A DNA stretch of 64,000 nucleotides from Telopea speciosissima (GCF_018873765.1 NC_057926.1:55689378-55753377); one strand, 5' to 3'; shown: positions 46,692 to 59,605, numbered from the stretch's first letter. Notes: a model not told the origin generated them from the sequence alone. A program made the numbers and translations.

Positions 46692-49600
46692 ATGGAGAAA
46701 TCCTGTGAATTCTGTGCACAATCAAGACCAGTTGTTTACTGTAAGGCGGATGCAGCACATCTTTGCCTTTCCTGTGATGCACGGGCTCATTCAGCAAATG
46801 CTTTATCCCGACGACACTATCGAGCCCTTTTCTGTGAAGATTGCAGAAACCAGCCAGCTTCTGTTCGGTGCTTGGATCATCAAATGTTTATGTGTCATGG
46901 TTGTGATGAAAACCTGCATGAATCCTCTGCTCAGCATAAAAAACTAGTGGTGAGTAGTTACATGGGTTGCCCTTCTGCTAGGGACTTTTCTGTTTTATGG
47001 GGATATGACTTGAATAAACTACGGGCTAATCGTTCTCAGAATATGGCTATGTCTGCTTCATCTGGTTCTTTGGCTCCAAGTGCAAATTTTATTGGTTCAA
47101 AGTCATGGATTGAAGGATCTTCTTTAACATCTGAAGCAAACTCCATGAACTCTATCTTTAGAGCAGATGGTGAAGTGGGTTCAAGTAATTTACGAAGCAA
47201 GGTAAGCAGGAGTTTCTTCTCCCAATGATTTGCTAGTTTAACTGTTTTCTTACTTGAACTTATCTGTCACCTAATTCGCTTTACTTATCTATTATATTCA
47301 AACAGTATTAATTGGAGATTGTAAGAATCGATGACTGTGTTTATTTCTGTAATGACTAAAACTTTGACGCTCCAATGGATGTGGATACAGTTAGCATTGA
47401 AAAGGGAAGCAGATACAGGATGGAACCCAGATATTGAGAAGGTTCCCAATCTTCATACCAAATCTTCCACTTCCTGATTCATTGTATTTGGATAACTGGA
47501 GTTACAAGTTTCTTGTAGTATAAACATTGTAATTGATTTTCAAATTTATAAATCAGTTGGGGTTTGGGGTTATGAATGGCTTTTTGAAGCACTCATCTTG
47601 AAAAATAAAAGACTAGACAATGGAAGCAAGTTGATGATATATTGATTTTTCAAACTTGGTAGTGATGATCTCTTCAGCTTTTCTAGACCAGATTTATCCC
47701 AATCCTATACCTTTCTATCCAACAGTCAAAATTGCCACATCATCCAGCCATGTGGCTAAAAATTGGTGAGCCACCTAATCAGGATGGGCCCGTCCTAATG
47801 AACTTTTACAATCTTTTTCTTAAAGGGCTGAAAAGAGATGATTGGAAAACAATACAAAATCTCATCTTAGGTCTCAGTTTTGGAATTTTCCTGTATCCAT
47901 TATATGAAAATTTTGAAACTTTTCATAAGGTAGGATCACATACACTGATGCATCGTTCTATTTATTGTAACCATGGTTCGTTTTCTTTCTTTCATTAATT
48001 TATAATTACCAACCATCCACATTTGAATTCACCACATTGCGTTGTGCTACATCTCCCTTGTTGAGAGTGTCAAAGTATGGCATTCTATTTGCTTGTTATG
48101 AGATATCCTTAAATTTATGGTAGGGAATACCAAGGTTACAGGATCGAGTCCTGTTTAACAAAATTTTTTAAATAGGAAAATGATTTTGATGAAGCAGAAT
48201 TGCATGCTTTCTAAAAATTATGGTGATCTACTCCCATTTGGCCTATAAAGATTATGAATTTCTTGTCAAAGAACTTTTCTCTCTAGATGTAACATTAAAT
48301 ATTTAGTTTGCCATATGTCTTCATTGGCCTTAGTTGGATTTGTCATAATTGTCCAATGTATAAACTTCAATTCGTAGGGACCTTAAGTTGGCTCCATACA
48401 GAGGATCCTGTGCTTAAATTTCTGGAATAAGCATTCCAGAGTTTTTACTCTATGTGACTTTTAGAGCTTTTAAAAGGGCCTCTATTTTGAATATGGCTAA
48501 CTAAGTTTTCTATATTTTCTCTTGTTTTCATTTGATTATCCCATTTAGTTGGGATAAGGCTGAGTTGTTGTTTGTAAATGAAATTTGAATATTTTTTAAC
48601 CTTTTTTTAAGTGAATTCATGCATAGCTGCTTGCAGCGGAGATCATTCAGATGTTTTTACATGTCAGCCAAACGGTAAAGAGCTCAAAGTTTTTACTTCA
48701 TCTAATAAATACAGCTTTAAGGTTTCTTTACAAAATCAAATATATGAGCAAGGTTTCAGATTTTTTGTAGAACAGAACAGTCCATCATCACGTGTTTCAG
48801 GTGACAAAATCAAATATATTAGCAAGGTTTAACATATTATGACTCACTCTGTATCAACATTTCAATATATTGGATCTTTTATTATGCCTTTGTGGAATTT
48901 TTGGAGTAAGTGCTTCCATGAATAATTATGGTTTCCAAGCTCCATTGCATGCATCTCAACATTTGAACCCCAGAAATGCAATATATTAGCTGAAGACTAA
49001 GTTACCCAGGTAGCAAGTAATTATTAATTTCTCAACATATTGAGCAGCTAAGCCCACCGTCCACCAAAATGAGAAGTATATGAAATAGTAAATGAAAAAC
49101 AGGGAAAATAGAGTTGCAGACTCCCTCTTGATGCAACAACTTTCCAATTAGTATTGAACACATTACATCTTTTATTATTTCCTTTTCTCCCCCCTTCTAT
49201 TAAGTCATTTCATGCACCGAACTGAAGATCACATATCTTTCCTCTCTCATCATCGTGAACATTATTCATTTGCAACCATGTCATCTAACTGTGTTTAATG
49301 ATATCTGAGACAATGAATCTTGCTCATATTCTGTGTAAATCAACTGCAGCCAGATAGCGACTTGATTCTGCAACAGATTTTAGACCTGGAAAGGCTTCAA
49401 TTCATTGGTGGAAATGATCAGTCAGCTTTGATACATAGTGCAGTGCAACCTGACATATATTTGACTAAAGATAATATATATATGAATCAAGATAATACTT
49501 CAGGGCAGCTCTCTGAAGATCTTGATCAGCACTGCCAACATCCTCAGGGTCTTGGTGCTGATATTCAAATGGAAAGAATGCATCATGAGCTGGTGCAGCC

Positions 49601-52600
49601 TTTTCCTTTGCCCTTCTCTCAAATGGGGCTTCTAAACCCTTCCTCAAATTCTGGTATTCCATTGCATGGTGACACCTATTGGCAGTGCAAAATTCCTGCT
49701 CAGACTAACCAGGTGTGGTAATTATTATTGGCTTCTTTGTCAAAAAGGAAGAAAAGAATCAAAGTTTTGATTGTATGATTCATGTCATATCTTGTATAGG
49801 GAGCTATGAAGATGTGTTGAAAAATTTCCATGATAAAGAAATACTTGTAAGAACATTTGGAAACCATACAAACTTCTGATTTGCAATCCTAAATCTCATA
49901 AAGAAATCAAATATATTATGACTTTTGGCTTTCATTTTGTAATGGGAGGAATTGTAAAGTGATTGAGTATAAATCATGTTTGGAGAAGAATATTCTTATC
50001 AATTCTGAGCAAAGATGTTAACATCACAAGTGGGGATACAAATTAATGCAGGTTATAGAATTCAATCCGCATCAATATTTACTCATTTCTGATCAGATAC
50101 TGGTAATGTACATCACGTACAACAAATAGTAGCAATATTCCTTGAGGTTTTGATCTTCATTCCTGAGGATTTCATCATTACCTACTAACCATGGACATAT
50201 TTAAAATTAAATTTTGTATACTCTAGCCTTTCTAATCTGCTTCTACTAGAGTGACTGATCAAATCTCACTTGAATGAGCTGTCAAGAGTAAGGAATTATG
50301 TAAATGTCTATTTTTCCTCTTTCCTTTTAGTTCTCAATCATGACCTGACATTGGATGATAGAAACCAACTTCATCTACTGATCTACCAATAGATTATTCA
50401 TAATAATATAACATTTCTCTTTCAAAACTATTTGGACATGAATGTTTATGACGTTCTTTTCCATCCTGCCACGTAGTGATATCGTTTCAGCCATCTAAGA
50501 TCCTTTTCTTTTACTAGTGCAGGTGTGGTCTCAAAATATGCAAGACCTTGGAATTTGTGAAGAAATTGACTGCAATGATGGTTTTAATATTCCTGATGTT
50601 GATCTCACATTCCGAAACTATGAAGAACTTTTTGGAGTTGATCAAGATCGAACTAGATCAGCATTTCCTGAGAAAGATGTTGCCTGCTCCTTGACAAAGA
50701 ATGATGTATCCTTTGAAAGAACAGAACAGGGTTATACAAGAGCAATGGAGGTTGATTACCGTCTCTTATTTCTACAAATCAGGATATATGGGACAACTTT
50801 CCCCCACCCCAGGGCAGGGGTAATTAGAGTCTAAAACCAACATGCATTGAAATATAATTGAGACAAAGTGAACAAAATATAAGACAGTCCAAGTGATGCT
50901 AATGTACTGCTAAATATGGAAGCACAAGATCTGAGGAGAAATACATGTGAAAGAAATGATTTCCCAACAAATATAGTTTCTATGTGCAAAAGTTACAGTG
51001 TTTTGATTAATTCTTGACTCAGTTAAAAGAATGAGTTGTCTTTTACACTGAGAGGTGGGAGGGCTGTGGAATTGAAATAGTTAGCAAAAGAATATCATAC
51101 AATTTATTCATAACTTGTAGTAAGTCCAACTTTTCTATGCTTTCTCAGAAAAATTTCTATCTTCTGTTCAATTTCACCTTTTCATTGTGTTTTTCATTGC
51201 CAATGCATTCGTAGGACATTTGAAACTTCAGAATGGTGGATGTTCTGAGGGGATTGATTTCAAATTGTTCTTGTTTCATTGTGTTGTGTCAAACATGAAA
51301 GTTAAACATGTCTTAGAGTGTACCTAAAGGGGCATAACCAATATTGCACTGAAGCGACCAAGAAAGCAGGGCAAAGCTCTACCGGGAAGAGCTCTTTAGA
51401 TATTATAAACCCCCCCCCCCAAAAAAAAGGAGAGTGTACAAAAGATATTTAACAGGAAACTCTGTATGAAACACGATGGGTTATAGAAAACAAACGATAC
51501 TGAAATCTGTATTGCCATGAAGAAACAAATCATGTAGCATAAGAAGATTGAAAATCATGGTTATGATTGTTGAAGTTAAGAGTCATGTGAATAGCAATTG
51601 TATGATGGAATATGAAGGGTAAGGAGAAGAGTATAGGAGTGAAGCGCTTGGAAAGTTGTGCCAAGTAAACACAGATTGATGCATACTTTTCTCTCCATGG
51701 CCAAATGAATATTTATCCTTATTTTGTTGAGAATGTCAGAAGTTTTGGAACATCCTTGCTAAAGTTGGGTACTTGTATTTATAACTTTCTCCAATTACTG
51801 GCTCACTAGAGAGATAAGACTGTCAGTACTTGTTCTTTATTTCTGTGAACTTTGATGCCATTTTTAATTTTTGGCTCCAAGTGCATAGCTTTTTTTGGTA
51901 ATTTGGTTCTTCTTCTGTTTTGTCAGGATATCTCAGTTGCTCAATCGATTTGCTTTACTCAGTCATCTCTTGAGGAGAAGAAAATTGATCCCTCTGATCA
52001 AGCTCATCACTTTGCTGGAAGTATTGATTATGCTCATACAATCTGTCCATCTTACTCAAGTTTGTCGTTCTCTCTTTCAAGGCCCAGCACCGAAAGCAGT
52101 GCCTCTGATTATCTTGATAGTGGAATTTCACCTAACATTATGAAAGGGGAACCACCATGGAATTCGCCAGATCTGGATAATTCACACTCTGAAGCAAGAG
52201 AAAATGCCATGATTAGGTACAAGGAGAAGAAGAAGGCTCGGATGTAAGTTCTAAGTATCTATCTAATCCCTTCTTTTGAAGCTGATAACATGAAGTGCAC
52301 TTAACAGGTGTCCAATTTAACTACATTAGGAGGCAAATTACCGATTCTCTGGCCAGTTGGAGTAGCTGAGTTTTAACTTCTAGAAGAGTTTTGAACTGTT
52401 GGTTTTAGACACCTGTATCTATGGTTTCCTGGACTTAAGATCAAAAGATGAAAAGAACTTTTTAATTTCAGTGACCTCAAGATACAAAAAGATCTGGAGG
52501 ATAATCATCTTAAGAAGCTTGTGTCATTCAGAGCTGTTATATCCCACACCCAACGTTCAGCTGACTTGGAGAATTCAAACAAGGACACTCAAATCAAAGG

Positions 52601-53721
52601 CTACTCCCATGTCTACAAGGATCAGCATACCAAAATATGAACAAGTTATGCAATAATGTATGCAGATAAGGAACTACGAGTGTGTAATTTGATGGATGAC
52701 TTTGAGAAAATTCAAAATCTTCTTGGTAAAATATTTTTGTGCTAGATCCTTGAGGTGTATGTTTCAGGAAGTGGGTTTCCAGCACTAACAATGCTAGAAA
52801 CGTTCCAGCATGTGTTCTATTCTCTGATGTTTGGCAGGGTGGTTGGTACCCAAACTAAGTGGACATGTCGTCCACTTCTACATTTAGTCATGGGGTAAAT
52901 ATTTGGTCCCGTTCTGATTTTGCCACATGCCAATGTAATGCTTCTATTTGAAGAACTTGTATCATTTAGGAGACAAAGGGAAAATCCCTAAACATGGTAA
53001 ACCACTAAAATTGACATGTGGCCTGTCAACAAAATTCCCCCTTTGTCCAACTATCAAAACAACCAAACATGTCTTAGAATGTCAAGAATATCTGTTGGTT
53101 CCAGAACCTTCTTCCTATGTTTTATGACATGGATAGGAAGTATAGTTATGCGAGAGCCACCAGAAACACACCACTGCTTTGGTCAGGTAGCTGCTTGTTA
53201 GAATCATTTCCCAGAGTAGCCATAACCCAAAACTTTTACATGTACATTATTTGATGTCTGAGTTGGATTTAATGATGATAGGTTTTTAAAGTGGTCCTTA
53301 TGCCAGCATGTCCAAACTCTAGTTTTTTTTTCCTGTCTGGTGTATTCATTCGTACAACAAAATCAAGGGGGTATGACATGCTACAACTTGATCAACTATG
53401 ACCTAACCAAAAGACTCATCTCTGTAATAGAGAGTGAGGACTTCACACACAAACCCAGAAATGTGGAACAGAGCTGAAATCCAGAAGCATAAAGCATGAC
53501 ACTATTTTTTCCTTGTACATCATTTTGTGTAAATGTACCGGTTATGTTCCCTAGTGAACTCATCTAATTTTGCTTTGCATGGCCCTATGTTTAGGTATGA
53601 GAAACGAATTCGATATGCTTCTCGGAAAGCTAGAGCTGATGTACGGAAGCGAATAAAAGGCCGATTTGTCAAGGCAGAGGGATACAAGTCTGACTCTGCT
53701 GATATGTCAACGAGCTGTTAA
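46692..53721 (+). CDS. CONSTANS-like transcription factor (two B-boxes and CCT domain), five coding exons
   Basis: A nuclear B-box/CCT regulator of the CONSTANS-like family, nearest in style to the COL9-COL12 group. Coding exons are 46692-47201, 49350-49712, 50523-50750, 51927-52243 and 53595-53721, 1545 bp and 514 residues, with consistent phases. B-box 1 starts at [13 protein letters not shown] (residues 5-42) and B-box 2 at [13 protein letters not shown] (about 48-85); all zinc-binding Cys, Asp and His positions are present. The CCT domain (about 459-500: [15 protein letters not shown], then [19 protein letters not shown] and GRFVK) is split by intron 4 after KKARM. This domain mediates DNA and NF-Y contacts. 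The exon 3 donor (GTTGAT) is weaker than the others. G-boxes upstream suggest light or bZIP control. The precise orthologue is not resolved. Confidence 0.88.
47202..49349. other. Intron 1 of the CONSTANS-like gene
   Basis: A 2.1-kb intron. It contains a possible alternative terminal exon at 47393-47479 (after GGATACAG, in frame with exon 1, 28 codons then TGA) and a SINE-like tail at 48540-48574 (CCATTTAGTTGGGATAAGG then TTGTTGTTTG). The rest is AT-rich with no known domain. Confidence 0.5.
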
Positions 53722-55072
53722 GAGGTATGCTCATCTTTCTATATCAGTTATTCCTTTACATAATCAATATATTGGGATGAAAGCTGGTATTTTATTGTTT
53801 GGATCCAATTTTTTCTTCAGCATTGTGTATGCAGAAGCCTTGCTATTGCTCTAAAATAAAGAAAATCTGCAATGCTAAAGGCTCGGTGTTCACTGTTAAT
53901 TAAAGGTATATTTTGACCTAGCAAACAACTTTTGGCCTAATTTCTTAGTATGAATATGGTTCAAGTGCCCTCATAATTCCTAAAGAATTTAGATCCTGCA
54001 ATGTCTCTTTTGTTTTACTCAGATACATGATGAACTCAAAACATTAACTCTGACATATCTGATTCCTATACTGTAGACAAAATTTAAGTAACTAATATCT
54101 TATAAATCTGTTTAACAAAAAATACAGAGAAAATATTGAGGATAAATAACAAGAAGATTCAGATTTACAAACGCAGAGAGTTATGATGTTGGATCACATT
54201 GTTCATTCATTTTATTTGTTTTCATTAAGAAAATACGTATCCTTTTGGTTCAGTGAAGAAAAGATCACTCAAAAAACACAAATCCATACTCGCTCATTAT
54301 CTTTTCGCCTATGATACCTGCATACACCAACGTCTTGGCATGTGCTGATATTCTTAACTGGTTTGTTATTGACTCTTCCAACATTAATTTTTTCATTTCT
54401 TACTGGACTATTGGTTGCCTTCTTATCTCTCAGCAATATGCTTCTGCCTTGTCTGTAAAATTATATGTGTACTGTTGTATACTCATGAATTTCATAGAGT
54501 TTTGCACGACTGGTTTTTCTTTTTCCTTTTTAAGAGAAGCTGAAAAGAAAAAGTCATAGGTTGGTATCAGCCTATTATATGTGGTACCAATAGCGATATG
54601 AACCAGTGGAGAAAAAAATAAAAGAAAATAAGGAGCTCTTTTGCTGAAGTATCTTGGATAGATAAGAAAAATGTGCCTGAAAATTATATATTAACCAGGA
54701 CTGGGAGTCATGGAGATGAAATTCTTGAAGAATCATACATGGCAAGAAAGTATGATCTTTGTCTTTTGGTTGGTCATTTTGTACAAAATTATTTTTTTGT
54801 GCCCTCGTCACCAAATTATATATTGAAGCAAAAACACAAGAAAACAGTTGTACTTGGAATGGAGGAGCATTCTATGAGCAAATAATGCTCCTTTATGATT
54901 AAGGAACTGTTTTTGTATTCAGATGAAGAACTCCGACCACAAATCTAAGCCATTGTGGAAATAAACTGGAATCATAGAACTTAAACACTAGCTCTCCTCC
55001 AAATACACTTTTGATCTGAAGAAAGAGTGATGAGTTTAACATATGGATATGGATTTGCCTTGATGCATATTC
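53722..55072. other. 3' region of the CONSTANS-like gene
   Basis: Presumed 3' untranslated region. A possible donor (GAG then GTATGC at 53725) right after the stop might start a 3'-leader-type intron. The remainder is AT-rich spacer with no gene. Confidence 0.4.
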
Positions 55073-55490
55073 ACACATGTACTGGTTATGCTTCTATATG
55101 AACTCATCTAATTTTGCCTTCTGTGTTTCAGGTATGGAAAATGAATCCGATTTGCTTCTATGGAAGCTTGAATTGATGCAGAAGTGAGTGAGAAAGCCGA
55201 TTTGTCAAGGTAGAGGGTATGCACCTGATGCAACTGATATACAAGTCTGTTGAAAAGTGCTTCCTTTATCAATTTCAGTTGCTTCTGTATATGATCAATC
55301 TTAAGAAAATCAATAGCAGGTCTGCTGGTTCCATCCTCTTATATGGCTCTAGTATCAACCTTCTTTTTGTTTTTATTTATTTATTTATTTATGTATGTGT
55401 AGCCATGATATGGTTGTAACACAGCCCACAGCTGCAAAGCTGAAGGCTTGGTATTCATAAAAGCTCTAAAATTTGAGCTTAGCAAAGAGA
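55073..55490 (+). pseudogene. Decayed duplicate of the last (CCT) exon of the CONSTANS-like gene
   Basis: This segment is similar to 53528-53930 along its whole length. Shared pieces include the intron end (GAACTCATCTAATTTTGC), an acceptor TTTCAG, GCCGATTTGTCAAGG, the 3' flank (CAGTT, TGATCAATC) and GCTGAAGGCTTGGT near 55440. The coding part reads GTATGGAAAATGA, so the frame hits a stop within four codons, and indels follow. It cannot encode a CCT domain. The offset is about 1.55 kb, implying a tandem duplication of exon 5 with flanks. Confidence 0.8.
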
Positions 55491-56704
55491 TTCTTGCTTC
55501 ATTTCTACTTGTGGTTGTGGCTCTATTGCAATTAGGAGTCCAAGAGTATTATAAAATCCTCATTTTCTGTTTTTCCTTTTTCATTCCAGAGATATAGGGG
55601 ATTTAAGACCTCAACTTCCTCCACTTTGCAACCATATTTGCTGTTAAGATGTTGGTTTGTTCAGGTCCTTGATGCCTTCATATACTTAAGGAGCTATCTC
55701 CCAAACGTTTTGGGTGGGAGTCGACACAGAAACAGTAAGGGGGCTTAGGCAACAATTAATAGTACTTCAGCAAATGTGGAACTCTATGAGGTTTCGATCA
55801 CAGTGGTCATTTTCAAGTTAAGATGATCGGATGGTCTTGTAACCTTGAAGCATTGATGTTTAGTTTGGTTGCAGTTAAAATGATATGAACGGTGTTCATG
55901 CCATGGAAAGCTTGACAAATCAAGTCAATTCCAATTCGTCACAGATCTAAGGAAAATAATACAGCTCCATCTGATTGGATGGAAAATGTGGCTAAGTAAT
56001 GGAACTTTAAGAAAAATCAAAATAGAAACTTTTCTAATCATTGGTAAGTGGTAACAGAAAAAAAGAATGCTAATCGGTAGTGTGGTTAGCGTGGTTCTTG
56101 CACCTAGACACAAACCAATATTTTTTTGCGTGAACAAACCATTCAGCCTCCTATTAAATCGAAAATTGCATCCAAATCAATGCCTCTTTACACACTTTCA
56201 TTGGCTACAGCGATAACCAAGGGTTAAACGACCGGTTAGCTTTCTCTTGCCTGGTATCTTTTGTAAAATCATTTTTTAAAGATTACTATAGCCAATCCCT
56301 TCCTTACTCTTTCGTGCCGGCTTTCTCTCCCCTCCCCTCTCCACTCCTCATTCTCTAGCTCAGACTCCCCGTCCCCTCCCTTTGGCTCAGTCTCCCCCTC
56401 TTTTTCTCTTTCTTCCTCACACATTCTCTCTCCTCCTGTACCTTATCAACGAAGCATCATCCTCCCCCTTGATTGGTGGGTTCTCTACACCATCACCATC
56501 AAGGAACCCTCTCAAAAGGTGAAAAAAGAAGGGGGGAGGGGGGTTGATTAAATCCTGACCCATTTAAACCGTGCAGAACAAGGTTTAACCTATATTCTCC
56601 AAGGAAGGCCCCACGCTCACAGCCCCCTCTAAGTCCCAAGTCCCAAATCCCAAACTTTAAATGGGGCACTCCCAGGGTTGGCGGTTGGCCTGGCGGGTTG
56701 GTAC
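55491..56704. other. Intergenic, nothing recognised
   Basis: Includes a C/T-rich stretch at 56320-56420 and a G-run near 56530-56543. No gene of known family; open frames on the minus strand around 56500-56860 look like repeat-derived low complexity. Confidence 0.4.
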
Positions 56705-56890
56705 TGTTTACTGGATCCAGATCTTGTACGTCGTGGTCTGCCCGTCCTGCCGTGCTGTGAAGACCCAAGGTAGAATGCATTGACTGCCTTACCCCTGCTC
56801 AAATGCCTTGCCCGAACAGAGATAAGGTGATCATTGTGCACGGTCCTATGTCTGCACAGCACAGGCAGATCTGTGTCGCTGTTTACTTGG
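56705..56890. mobile_element. Palindromic MITE related to 11406-11589
   Basis: The left arm (CCAGATCTTG, GTAGAATGCATTGACTGCC, TTACCCC) is the imperfect inverse of the right arm (GATAAGGTGATCATTGTGCAC, GCACAGGCAGATCTG). The centre (CTTGCCCGAAC) also occurs in similar form in the copy at 11406. Non-coding; borders approximate. Confidence 0.5.
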
Positions 56891-57951
56891 GGTGTGCCTG
56901 AGGTTTGGTCAGTGGATTAAATCCTCACAAATGTGCACCAGTGCATGACTTGTACCACCCCCAAATAGCCTGGCCCCTTGGGCGCCTAATCCCATCTTCT
57001 GGCCCCACTATTGGGCATTGTAGCGTTGGAAAAACAAAAGGGATTTGAAGATAAAACAAGGAAAAAGGTCTTAGGGATGTGGCAGTATTTCAATAATTTA
57101 TGTTCACAGTTCAGACTCCACACTTCATAACCTTACATTACAAGGGTCGCACCTAAAACATTGCCGCAGCTGGAGGTCATCGTGATCAGATGATTCCTAC
57201 AACCGACCAATGACAGGATCTGTTAACGGATTTCTTAAGAGTCGTTCAGAGAAATCTAGGTTGCTGCGGCACTTTCCACTGGGCCGCTTTAGCAGATCGG
57301 GAAAGGGTACATACTACATAGGGTGGTAAATTCTCATCCATGGATTTAGTTCACGGTATCGATCACGTTGATACCGAAACGTATCGGTTATGACCTGATT
57401 CCATACAAAAAGATCATTTTTTATTAAAAAAAACCATATATGTACAATAACGGTTGATCTGTATCCGTCAAGTATTGATATCGGTGATAGACTATACCGA
57501 TTTGACTAAGTTGATACGACCGATCCAATACAGATTCCTAAAACCGTACATGTTCCCACCCACCTGGTGAAACCGGTTAGTAAATTTAGTTGATATCCTG
57601 CCAATAGAATGCAAGCTCCCAATAGGTTATGGGTCCAACTATTTTGTCTTCACCTTGTGCCTTAATGCCCCCCTTTTAAAAATCACGATCCGAGAGTTCC
57701 AAGGTCTATCTTGATTTTGGCTGATCCTTGTCCAAAATCTAGAGTTAGGGAAATTTGGGTCAATTCCGATCTCTTATCCATTAAAAAATCGGATCAAAAT
57801 CAGGCGGAACCAATCAAATCTAGGGTTAGGGAAATTGTGAGCCGATTCTGATCAATTCCTATCTAATAATTATTTCAGAATCGACAAGGACGCATCCTTG
57901 TCCTAAAACTAGGGTGAGGGTAACTTGGGGTCGATTCTGACAAATTCCCGG
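56891..57951. other. Intergenic with GTATCGG family debris
   Basis: At 57350-57550 lies a degenerate member of the GTATCGG family (GGATTTAGTTCACGGTATCG on the left; ACCGATCCAATAC and CTAAAACCGTACATG on the right). At 57680-57960 the word CTAGAGTTAGGGAAA / CTAGGGTTAGGGAAA recurs about every 100 bp in an imperfect tandem pattern. No gene. Confidence 0.45.
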
Positions 57952-57960
57952 TCTTTATCC

Positions 57961-58136
57961 GAAAAATTATCTCCTCTAGTTTTCTGTCCGGTCCAGTTCC
58001 CCAGTCCTCTAATAGGGGCTAGAGGATCCCACTCGGGCAGAGTGTTTGGATAGGGGTAAGATGGTCATTCCAATCCCCCTTGTTAGAGGAACTGAGGAAT
58101 TGGGTCGGACAGGGAACTGGAGGTGATAAAGATCCG
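57961..58136. mobile_element. Mutator-type MITE, 176 bp, with perfect 9-bp target duplication
   Basis: About 60-bp inverted ends: left TTATCTCCTCTAGTTTTCTG and CAGTCCTCTAATAGGG; right CTTGTTAGAGGAACTGAGG and GGAACTGGAGGTGATAA. It is flanked by TCTTTATCC at 57952-57960 and 58137-58145. The same core (AAGATGGTCATTCCAA, CCCACTCGGGCAG) recurs in the elements at 10532 and 15909. Confidence 0.8.
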
Positions 58137-58158
58137 TCTTTATCCTCCCTCACTCTAG

Positions 58159-58300
58159 GAGAATTTTTATCTGCTGCTGTGCCATCGTGCGGCGTAGCAG
58201 CAGACGTGTGTGCACAACAGACCCCACTGTGCACACATGGCCGCTGCTGCACCGCACAATGTGCACAACAGTGTGTCCAGTACTGGAACAGATAAAAATC
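58159..58300. mobile_element. Second Mutator-type MITE, 142 bp, GC-rich body
   Basis: Ends GAGAATTTTTATCTG and CAGATAAAAATC. CACTCTAG flanks both sides (58151-58158 and 58302-58309; the ninth base differs). The body is GC-rich with GCAGCAGACGTGTGTGCAC and TGTGCACACATGGCCGC, which pair as an inner stem. It lies only 13 bp from the previous element's target repeat. Confidence 0.7.
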
Positions 58301-58309
58301 CCACTCTAG

Positions 58310-58989
58310 TAGCTAGTATCTATAGCCAAAGTTTCATGGGGCACGGTAGATAGGCAGGCCTTAAAAAACAAAAAAATCATTCAGGCTGAGGCTGCACAAC
58401 CTTAAGCAATTGATAAACTGGTTTCTGTATTTACCAAAAAGTTGGTTTGTTTACCGGAAAAAGAAAAAAGAAAAACTGGTTTGTTTTTTGGAATTTTTTC
58501 TTTTTTGGGTAAAGGTGTTTTGGACTTTCCAGTGGATGTTAATTTAGCTGTTTTATATTATAGTGTCACTCTTCTGGTTTACCCACACTTATAACAATCC
58601 ACCCCGGCTGGATTGCCAAAGCAAGATTGATCGGAACTAATCCTCCTTTTGGTTCCATCTGGGCATTGAACCTCCTAGGCCTCTATAATATAAAACCAAA
58701 CTGGTCAGTTTTGACAGTTTCCTTCAAGCCAACTAAAAGTACTGGTACCATTTGATGCCTTCTTATTTCATTTTTGGGAGCGGTTTTCATGTACGGACGT
58801 ATAAGATGGGGAGAGATTACGATATCTCAAACAAAGGACATTTGATCATTTCGACCGCTATAATGAGCGGGGAACACGATCTAAAACTTTTGTCATTCTT
58901 TTATTTCTCCAAATTTTAGTTATTTTTAAATAGGAAAAGAACCCTATAAGGTACCGTGGTCCTGCTCTCAGACACATAGGGGCATGAAA
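58310..58989. other. Intergenic, nothing recognised
   Basis: AT-rich spacer; no ORF or clear repeat border. Confidence 0.4.
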
Positions 58990-58997
58990 TGACCACC

Positions 58998-59605
58998 TAG
59001 GGGTGTCAACCGGTCAGGCTCGATCGGTCCCGGTCGGGCCTAGTTGGGCCTCACCAATTTTACAAGCTACACCGTGTCCAACCGTTTAGGCATTTGGGCT
59101 TGTCTTGGGCGGGCATGGTACGGTTTCATTTCGATCGATCGGTGCTCGGTCTTTAATCGGGGCAGCCTTATTAGGGCTAAACGGGTCTAAACTGGGTCTA
59201 AAACAGGCTAATGAGTCGTTTAACTCTAAACGGTCTCTAAACGGTGTGGACTTACTAATTGATATCTAACAAGATAATATCTAAAAACTAAAACTAAACC
59301 TCATCTCACCTACGTTAAGTGTATTTAACCAATAAATGTAAGGAAATTTGGAGGGAAGGGAAGGGGAAGTTTATAAATTAAAGGGTTGATTGGGTCGGGC
59401 TATAACAGGGCGGTCTAGGTCGGGCCTGGAATCGGTCGCTCTGGTCGGACGCCCGACGGGCTAGGAACCCACACCGGGACAGCCCGATTACTAAACGTGT
59501 CAGGCTTAAGCCCGGCATGTTTAGTAATTGGGCCGAGCCAGGCCTGGCTTTAACTGGGAGGGCTCGGTCGGGCCTGGCGGGCCGGGCCTAGAATTGACAC
59601 CCCTA
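58998..59605. mobile_element. GC-rich non-autonomous hAT element, 608 bp, perfect 8-bp target duplication
   Basis: Terminal inverted repeats TAGGGGTGTCAA and TTGACACCCCTA. Flanking direct repeat TGACCACC at 58990-58997 and 59606-59613. Subterminal parts are packed with CGGTCGGGCC, GGGCCTAGTTGGGCC and TAAACGGTC words in both orientations, as in hAT subterminal transposase-binding arrays. There is no transposase gene. Confidence 0.88.

Noticed and set aside
56499-56862. Overlapping minus-strand frames of 77-93 codons
   Set aside because: They coincide with a palindromic MITE and C/G-rich low complexity; no conserved domain.
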